Source: Aquamicrobium sp. (GTDB lineage Bacteria; Pseudomonadota; Alphaproteobacteria; Rhizobiales; Rhizobiaceae). From it: 10,745 bases of DNA. Of this stretch, positions 6,487 through 10,745 are shown one piece after another. The translations under genes and the position numbers were made by a program. The notes below the pieces were generated by a model. The model was not told where the DNA came from and ran no database searches. It saw only the letters and a program-made list of their open reading frames with translations. The stretch is taken from contig JACZJD010000011.1 in NCBI GenBank assembly GCA_014860725.1, forward strand, positions 1 through 10,745, given 5' to 3'. Positions within the stretch are counted from its first letter, which is position 1, and each line of letters starts with the position of its first letter.

Positions 6487-6941
6487 CAGGGTTTCCTTTC
6501 GCGGATCAGCTCGGCCACGTGGCGGCAGATGCGAGCCGGTGACATGCCCCGCTTGCCATCCCAGCGGCGAGGATAGTCGGGACCGACACCGCGCGCGCCG
6601 GCATGGAAGGAGACCTGCCCGGTCGGCAGGTCGACATAGAGGACATGGCGATGCACGGGCTGAGCAGGATCTTCGCCCCAGCCCCACACTAGCCCGAGCT
6701 CGTCGCCATGGACGACGAGCGCCGCGCAGAGCTGGTCGAGCGCCCAGCCCTTGCGATCGTAGGCCATCCCCCTGTAGGAGCCGCCCCGATACACCTTGGC
6801 GCGCGACGACGCCATCTGCGCCCGGAAGAGGTTGATCCCGATCGCACCAGCCGGGCCGAGCCCGGAAAGCTGCTCATAGAGGGCCTTGGTCGCCTCGCCG
6901 TCCGACCCGGAGAACACGGCAAGCACCATCGGGTAGTCCAT
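6486..6941 (-). CDS. Unassigned 151-aa protein inserted between terminase and portal
   Basis: I chose ATG 6941, which overlaps the terminase TGA by one base and lies nine bases after GGAGG. GTG codons at 6944 and 6947 are in-frame alternatives. There is no signal peptide or membrane helix. The first 50 residues look like a separate helical part. The core from about 51 to 130 has strongly patterned motifs: YRGGSYRGMAYDRKG, an alternating VWGWG, LYVDLPTGQVSFHA (101-114) and GPDYPRRWDG (120-129). A short C-terminal helix ends it. Similar motif strings occur, from memory, in phage hypothetical proteins, but I can name no function. In Mu the terminase and portal genes are adjacent, so this is an added gene, tightly coupled to both neighbours. 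It could be a packaging accessory, a DNA-modifying or counter-defence protein; none is shown. Confidence 0.8.
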   Translation of the reverse strand: MDYPMVLAVFSGSDGEATKALYEQLSGLGPAGAIGINLFRAQMASSRAKVYRGGSYRGMAYDRKGWALDQLCAALVVHGDELGLVWGWGEDPAQPVHRHVLYVDLPTGQVSFHAGARGVGPDYPRRWDGKRGMSPARICRHVAELIRERKP

Positions 6942-8602
6942 CACCACAGCCCTCCGCGGAGCGAGGGCACGAGGGCGCCCGAGGTCGGCCGCTCGAACAT
7001 CTGGACCCCTTCGTCCTCGTCGGGGCTGGAGCCGCTGGTGTAGCCGTACTCCTCGAGCTCGGCCCTGCTTGCGAAGTGCGCCAGCGCCCCGGCAACCGCA
7101 CTGTCGCCGTGACGCTCGAAACCGTCGTTGCCCTTGACCTCGTGATCGTCGGGGACCTTGATGATGCCGTTGACGTAGATGAGCGCCTGATGATCGCGCA
7201 GCACGTCCTCATCCTGCGGCAGAATGAAGCTGCGGTCGCCGATTGCCTCGGTGTAGGCGACCATCTCGGTCCGATACCAGGCTTCGGACAGCTTCACCTC
7301 GACGACGGTCGAGCCGTAGCGCTGGGCCGCCTTCTCGGCCAGATAGGCGCCGTTGCCGGTGGCATCGAGCGCGCCACCCGACAGCCGGGGCAGCCGGTCG
7401 ACCACGTAGAAGAGAATTTCGCGCTGCTGATCGAACGGCACGTTGCGCAGCTCGAGGATGAAGCAGGCCCGCCTGACGAGATCGCTGCCGATCTCGACCG
7501 GCAGGATGACGGTGGCGTGGCCCGTGCGGGCGAAGTCCTCGCCGAAGACATGCGCGCGGCGCGGGTTGAGCTTCTCCAGCAAGGGCCGCAGCTCCCGCTC
7601 GCAGAAATCGCGCGCGTCGGCGGTGCGGACATGGTCGGGCGCATTCTTGAAGTCGTCGTCGCAGGCCCATCGCACGATCGGGATGCCCGGCTGCATGGCG
7701 GCCTCGATCGTCACGCGGGTGAGCGCGGCCCCTTCCGACTCGGCGGGGATCGCGTCCAGCTCCTGCTTCATCTTGGCGGTGCGCTTGCCGTAGGAATCGC
7801 GAATCTTCTTTTCCCACGCGCGCTCGGCTTTCTCCGACCACTCTTCACCCCTGATGAGGCAACGGCGGCGGAACAGGCCGTTGCGGACGGCGTCGCCGAA
7901 GGTGATGGTGTGGATCGAGTATGGCGGCTTGCCGGTGGCCCGCACCTCGCGGATCAGCTCGTTGAACGGGTTGAGGTGTCCGTAGTGCGTCGAGATGATG
8001 CGAACCTTGCCGCCCCAGATCAGCAGCGCGTTGACGGCGTCGAGCAGCTCGCGGACGTCCTTGTGAAAGGCCGCCTCGTCGATGACGACGATGCCCTGAA
8101 GGCCACGGATATTCTCCGGCCTGGACGAGAGTGCCTCCGCACGGAAGCCGGAGGCGAACCTCACGCGGAAGGCCGCGATCTCCTTCGACGAGCCGTCGTC
8201 GCGCTGGTCGAGGAACACGAATTCCTCGATGGTCGCCAGCTCCTTCGCGACAACGCGTGCGAAGTGGGCGACGTAGCCTATGAACTCCCGGCCCTTGTCC
8301 TTCGTGTCGCCGATATAGAAGATGTTGTCGCCGCCGGCCGAGCGGGCGGATGCGGCAACGAGCGTGTCGTCGAGCGCCTCGGCGAAGGTGATGCCGGTTC
8401 GCCGGCCCTTCTCGCACAGCTTCAGATCGCTGTCGTCGGCCACCCAATCGGCCTGATGCTGCATCAGGATGCCGTCGGCGAGCGGATCGAGATCGGCGGG
8501 AATCTCCGCGCCTCGGGGCAGCTCTCCGGGAAGCTCTTCGGGGTTGCGCGGAAGGACCGGGTCCGACCACGCGCCGCGCGGCACGTCGACGCCACCGCTC
8601 AT
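6941..8602 (-). CDS. Terminase large subunit (Mu gp28-like)
   Basis: This 553-aa packaging motor starts at ATG 8602, in an ATGA overlap with the DUF3486 gene. The ATPase half shows a Walker A-like CEKGRRTGIT (63-72), in the deviant form usual for Mu-type terminases, Walker B IVVIDEAAF (171-179) and a coupling motif IISTH (202-206). The nuclease half shows three acidic positions in the right order: Asp356 (FGEDFARTG), Asp413 (LDATGNG) and Asp500 (HGDSAVA). The enzyme translocates DNA into the prohead through the portal and cuts it after a headful. In Mu-like phages the substrate is transposed phage DNA flanked by host DNA. Length and motifs are complete, with no sign of decay. Confidence 0.95.
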   Translation of the reverse strand: MSGGVDVPRGAWSDPVLPRNPEELPGELPRGAEIPADLDPLADGILMQHQADWVADDSDLKLCEKGRRTGITFAEALDDTLVAASARSAGGDNIFYIGDTKDKGREFIGYVAHFARVVAKELATIEEFVFLDQRDDGSSKEIAAFRVRFASGFRAEALSSRPENIRGLQGIVVIDEAAFHKDVRELLDAVNALLIWGGKVRIISTHYGHLNPFNELIREVRATGKPPYSIHTITFGDAVRNGLFRRRCLIRGEEWSEKAERAWEKKIRDSYGKRTAKMKQELDAIPAESEGAALTRVTIEAAMQPGIPIVRWACDDDFKNAPDHVRTADARDFCERELRPLLEKLNPRRAHVFGEDFARTGHATVILPVEIGSDLVRRACFILELRNVPFDQQREILFYVVDRLPRLSGGALDATGNGAYLAEKAAQRYGSTVVEVKLSEAWYRTEMVAYTEAIGDRSFILPQDEDVLRDHQALIYVNGIIKVPDDHEVKGNDGFERHGDSAVAGALAHFASRAELEEYGYTSGSSPDEDEGVQMFERPTSGALVPSLRGGLW

Positions 8603-9243
8603 TCGCCGCCGTCCCTTCTCTTTTTCTTGCGGCCCGGCAGGCTCTCGCCGTCGCGCTTCGGCCGGACGCCGAGGAACTCACGGCGCAGCTGGGCGACACG
8701 GTCGGCAGGCAGGCCCAACTCGCCGGCCACCTTCTCGATCGCGGCCTCGGCCTTCTGCTCGAACTCCTGCTCGACCTTCAGCCGCCGTACCGTGGAGACG
8801 CCCTGTGCCTGGGTGGCACGATAGAGCGCACCGGCGAGCTGCATGGCGCCCTTCGGGTCGAGGCCGGCCTCGCCGCCTTCCTGCAACAGCTCGAACACCA
8901 GCGTCTTGATTGCCTCGGCCGCGATCAACGTGAGATCGTCGGAGGTCGCGGCGTCGAAGCGATCGGAGATCGCGCCCGCGATCTCGCGGGTTTGCTCGAG
9001 GCGCCGCGTCATCTGCGTGAGACGAAGGCTGTAGCGGTTGAACGCCTGAAAGCTCGGGATATCGAAGCTGACACCCGTCTCGCCCTGCAAGGCTATGAGC
9101 TTCTGCCTCCACTCGGCGTAGATATCGGTCTGGTGACGGTTCCGATCGGTGAGCGCCTTCGCCGCCCAGGAGATCAGCTCGTCACACTCCGGCGGCAGCA
9201 GGTCGATCGCCGACAGCCGGCCCCGGCCGGCGCGCTTCGCCAC
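8599..9243 (-). CDS. DUF3486 protein (Mu gp27-like), probable small terminase subunit
   Basis: This 214-aa protein starts at GTG 9243, one base after the upstream TGA. The N-terminus (GRGRLSAIDLLPPECDELIS) is the hallmark of DUF3486: a short helix-turn-helix-like unit that reads 'S.ID.LP'. Helical segments follow, including YAEWRQKLI and SFQAFNRYSLRLTQMTRRL. The C-terminus is very basic (PGRKKKRRDGG). The family always sits directly before the gp28-like large terminase, and is thought to recognise the packaging site and recruit the motor. That matches the ATGA junction seen here. Family call is firm; the small terminase role is from position and general knowledge. Confidence 0.9.
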   Translation of the reverse strand: MAKRAGRGRLSAIDLLPPECDELISWAAKALTDRNRHQTDIYAEWRQKLIALQGETGVSFDIPSFQAFNRYSLRLTQMTRRLEQTREIAGAISDRFDAATSDDLTLIAAEAIKTLVFELLQEGGEAGLDPKGAMQLAGALYRATQAQGVSTVRRLKVEQEFEQKAEAAIEKVAGELGLPADRVAQLRREFLGVRPKRDGESLPGRKKKRRDGGE

Positions 9244-9244
9244 G

Positions 9245-9541
9245 TCAGGCCCCCGGCGATGGCCGCGCCACCCCGTCGATCACGGCGCGCCGTTCGACGT
9301 GGTCCATGCCGGTCCGCGTGATCTCGCCGATCATGACCGTGCCGGCCTCCGACAGCTTGATCGCGCCCAGCTCGTCGAGCTTGCGCAACTGCGTCCGCAG
9401 CCAGTCGCGGCTACGCCGGTGGCCGTAGGTGTCGAGGACGCGCGCCAGCAGCGTCTCGTTGAGCGATCCGCCCGGCTGTTTGGCCAACTCCTTGAGGATG
9501 ACCAGGCGTGCGTCCTCGGCGAGGTGCTGCTCGTAGCTCAC
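9245..9541 (-). CDS. VpaChn25_0724 family phage protein, winged-helix-like
   Basis: This 98-aa protein starts at GTG 9541, inside a GTGA overlap with the upstream stop; AAAGG lies just upstream. I recognise the family from the N-terminal SYEQHLAEDARLVILKELA, the central GHRRSRDWLRTQLRKLDELG (about 45-64) and the C-terminal VIDGVARPSP. The order of helices followed by a short beta wing (AIKLSEAGTVMIGEI) suggests a winged helix fold, often labelled ArsR-like. In Mu-like phages it is a constant neighbour of DUF2730 and DUF3486. Its function is not known. Being next to the terminase genes it could be a DNA-binding packaging accessory or a regulator. Confidence 0.85.
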   Translation of the reverse strand: MSYEQHLAEDARLVILKELAKQPGGSLNETLLARVLDTYGHRRSRDWLRTQLRKLDELGAIKLSEAGTVMIGEITRTGMDHVERRAVIDGVARPSPGA

Positions 9542-9864
9542 TTGCCTTTCTCCATCAGGTAGGTTTCCAGCCGCTGCACGGTGCGGGCGACGCTGCCCAT
9601 GACCTCGGCCTGCGTGTTCATCGCACCGCGCATCTCGGTGATGGAGAGCTTCAGCTCGACGACGTCCTGGGCGTCCGGCAGGTGCTTCAGCTCGTTCTGC
9701 AGTGCCTGGATGTTCCGCTCGGCTTCGTTCTGACGCTCCCTCAGCCCGCGAAGCGCGTCGGCGTTGTCGCGCGACCCGCGCGTCAGACCGGCATAGACCC
9801 ACACCCCGAGCGCCAGCGCCGTGTTGGCGGCGGTGAGGTAGGGCACGATCGCAGCGATATCCAT
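9538..9864 (-). CDS. DUF2730 protein: membrane anchor plus coiled coil
   Basis: This 108-aa protein starts at ATG 9864, overlapping the upstream TGA by one base. A single N-terminal transmembrane helix (about residues 5-28, IVPYLTAANTALALGVWVYAGL) is followed by a long charged coiled coil (about 35-105) with heptad-like spacing, including LRGLRERQNEAERNIQALQ. DUF2730 proteins of this build occur in almost all Mu-like phages between the lysis genes and the packaging genes (Mu gp25-like). Their role is unknown; a link to the inner membrane during lysis or assembly is plausible. GAGAAAGG near its 3' end serves as ribosome binding site for the next gene. Confidence 0.85.
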   Translation of the reverse strand: MDIAAIVPYLTAANTALALGVWVYAGLTRGSRDNADALRGLRERQNEAERNIQALQNELKHLPDAQDVVELKLSITEMRGAMNTQAEVMGSVARTVQRLETYLMEKGK

Positions 9865-10043
9865 CAGCCCAACGCCCACGACAGGAGGATGATGGCCGCG
9901 CCGATCGCCACCAGGACGAAACCGTCGCGCATGCTTTCGCTGGTCGTGCGGTCGCGGCCGGTCGAATGATTGGCCTCGGCGAAGGCGCTGAGCAGCACGA
10001 GCGCGCAGCCGAACACCAGGACGAGGAAGCCGAACGTCATCAT
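9864..10043 (-). CDS. Holin-like 59-aa protein with two membrane helices
   Basis: The start is ATG 10043, which overlaps the lipoprotein stop as ATGA and is preceded by GGGAGG. Two hydrophobic segments (about 3-20 and 41-58) are separated by a polar loop containing HSTGRDRTTSESMRDG. This size and topology fit a class II holin, which would form inner-membrane pores at lysis. Its position directly beside spanin-like genes supports this, but small two-helix proteins can also be antiholins or have no lysis role. No family is recognised. Confidence 0.7.
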   Translation of the reverse strand: MMTFGFLVLVFGCALVLLSAFAEANHSTGRDRTTSESMRDGFVLVAIGAAIILLSWALG

Positions 10044-10318
10044 CGCGACGCCTCCCGGCCGTGGCGGGCGCATTCGGCGCGCGTGTAGCTGCCGGCGCCG
10101 CAGAGGCCGGCGACCGCATCGTCGATGCTGTCCTGGTCTTTCACCGTGGCCCCGCGCGCGCCGAGCAGGCTGGTACCGACGATGGCTCGCGCCCCGGCCG
10201 CCATGTGGTCGCTACCGGCAGCGATCGGCTTCGAAGCTGTATTGCAGCCCGCGAGTAGCGCAGTAGCGGCGCATAGCGCGAGCGCGCTCCGCAGCGTCGG
10301 AAACGGCCTTGATCGCAT
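10040..10318 (-). CDS. Small lipoprotein, probable outer-membrane spanin (Rz1-like)
   Basis: This 92-aa protein starts at ATG 10318, with AAAGGAG correctly spaced upstream. A signal peptide (MRSRPFPTLRSALALCAATA) leads into the lipobox LLAGC, so Cys25 would be lipidated. Two further cysteines lie near the C-terminus (GLCGAGSYTRAEC). The first 107 bases overlap the Rz-like gene in another frame, the layout typical of i-spanin/o-spanin pairs. It lacks the proline richness of classical Rz1. The mature protein would sit in the outer membrane and meet the Rz-like coiled coil across the periplasm to fuse the membranes at lysis. Lipoprotein nature is clear; spanin role is inferred from layout. Confidence 0.72.
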   Translation of the reverse strand: MRSRPFPTLRSALALCAATALLAGCNTASKPIAAGSDHMAAGARAIVGTSLLGARGATVKDQDSIDDAVAGLCGAGSYTRAECARHGREASR

Positions 10319-10484
10319 CGATGGTTCTCCTTTCCGCTTCCGCTTCGACCACGGCGCGGGTTTCCTGCTTTGCTGCGGGGATGGTGACGGTGTGCGTCCA
10401 GGCGATGACGGCAAGGCCGGCAAAAAGGCCGCCGGCCGCAGCACCGAGCCCTGCCCACACCTTGCTGAAACCGGGAACGATCAT
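10212..10484 (-). CDS. Rz-like inner-membrane protein, probable i-spanin
   Basis: This 90-aa protein starts at ATG 10484, in an ATGA overlap with the preceding stop; TGGGGGG precedes it. There is one N-terminal transmembrane helix (about 9-29, VWAGLGAAAGGLFAGLAVIAW). It is followed by a charged helical periplasmic part (about 38-72, rich in Glu, Arg and Ala), and the C-terminus holds two cysteines. This is the build of an inner-membrane spanin. The lipoprotein gene begins inside it. Alternative: an unrelated phage membrane protein with a helical tail. Confidence 0.7.
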   Translation of the reverse strand: MIVPGFSKVWAGLGAAAGGLFAGLAVIAWTHTVTIPAAKQETRAVVEAEAERRTIDAIKAVSDAAERARAMRRYCATRGLQYSFEADRCR

Positions 10485-10624
10485 GCGCCCCCCAGGTAGA
10501 GGCTCATCGCCATGAACAGGTGGTAGCCCAGCCACCCGCCACCTGCGATGACGATGATGACGGCGCAGATCAGGCCGAAGATGGCGAGAAAGAAGAGCGG
10601 GCGAAGGTCGGGGAAATCGATCAT
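10481..10624 (-). CDS. Small 47-aa membrane protein
   Basis: The start is ATG 10624, overlapping the upstream stop as ATGA, and its own stop overlaps the next start as ATGA. A polar N-terminus (MIDFPDLRP) leads into a very hydrophobic helix (about 10-28, LFFLAIFGLICAVIIVIAG), then GGWLGYHLFMAMSLYLGGA. It is probably a single-pass inner-membrane protein of the lysis cluster. No family is recognised. The tight overlaps on both sides argue that it is a real gene despite its size. Confidence 0.6.
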   Translation of the reverse strand: MIDFPDLRPLFFLAIFGLICAVIIVIAGGGWLGYHLFMAMSLYLGGA

Positions 10625-10745
10625 GCCGGCGACTCCACCGTCTGCCCGCTGCGCCACCACCCGTAGGCCGCATAGCCGAGGCCGCCGAGCACGAGCACGG
10701 CCGCGGCGACGCCGAGGCCGGCCGCGATCATCTCCAGTCCGGGGA
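10621..10745 (-). CDS. Small membrane protein, 5' end outside window
   Basis: The frame is open from the window edge to the stop at 10623-10621. A hydrophobic helix (AAGLGVAAAVLVLGGLGYAA) is followed by YGWWRSGQTVESPA. An internal ATG at 10731 exists, but the GGAG next to it touches the ATG directly, too close to work well, so the real start is probably further upstream. It overlaps the next gene as ATGA. It looks like another single-helix protein of the lysis cluster; function unknown. Confidence 0.5.
   Translation of the reverse strand, partial: PGLEMIAAGLGVAAAVLVLGGLGYAAYGWWRSGQTVESPA

Noticed and set aside
5065..6576. 503-aa open frame on the plus strand
   Set aside because: It is a shadow of the portal gene, with composition typical of an antisense frame.
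6487..6687. Upstream extension of the portal frame
   Set aside because: It overlaps the 151-aa gene in another frame. ATG 6486 has a good ribosome binding site and matches the normal DUF935 N-terminus.
7076..8824. 582-aa open frame on the plus strand
   Set aside because: It lies antisense to the terminase genes, whose motifs are clear on the minus strand. Its own translation has no motifs.
1..10745. CRISPR arrays, tRNA or rRNA genes, insertion sequences, phage attachment ends
   Set aside because: I looked for regular repeats, cloverleaf-like segments, transposase frames and terminal repeats and saw none.

Overview
The window is the packaging, head and lysis part of a Mu-like transposable phage or prophage, seen from its minus strand. 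Every credible gene reads right to left. The DNA is very GC-rich, with many GTG and TTG starts and clear purine-rich ribosome binding sites. This fits a high-GC proteobacterial host, most likely an alphaproteobacterium; that host call is an inference, since no host gene, integrase, transposase or phage end lies in the window.

Layout in transcription order. 10745-9864: five very small membrane or envelope genes. These are a truncated one-helix protein, a 47-aa one-helix protein, an Rz-like inner-membrane protein whose 3' part overlaps a lipoprotein gene (a probable spanin pair), and a 59-aa two-helix holin-like protein. 9864-8599: a DUF2730 membrane/coiled-coil protein, a VpaChn25_0724-type winged-helix-like protein and a DUF3486 protein (Mu gp27-like, probable small terminase). 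8602-4876: the large terminase (Mu gp28-like), an unassigned 151-aa gene, then the DUF935 portal (Mu gp29-like). 4874-3672: a Mu F-like head morphogenesis protein whose C-terminal hundred residues resemble the phage BECR-type nuclease domains of MuF toxins. 3546-3091: a small exported protein of unknown function, in the place where Mu has gene G. 2876-1791: the Mu I-type protease/scaffold, with a strong internal start that should give the separate scaffold (Z-like) product. 1794-346: the head decoration protein and the major capsid protein. 252-1: the start of a helix-hairpin-helix protein.

Most genes touch or overlap by 1-8 bases (ATGA, TGATG, GTGA, TTGA junctions), so they look translationally coupled. 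Coupling is broken in four places: before and after the exported protein, and before and after the capsid gene. The gap before the protease gene holds a perfect 19-bp palindrome, where Mu has its late promoter PI. The two gaps around the capsid gene each hold a very strong GC hairpin.

The genes together describe DNA packaging (DUF3486 protein, TerL, portal), procapsid assembly (F-like protein, scaffold, protease, capsid, decoration) and host lysis (holin-like and spanin-like genes). The least explained parts are the 151-aa gene between terminase and portal, the exported protein between F and I, the nuclease-like tail of F, and the regulatory palindrome.
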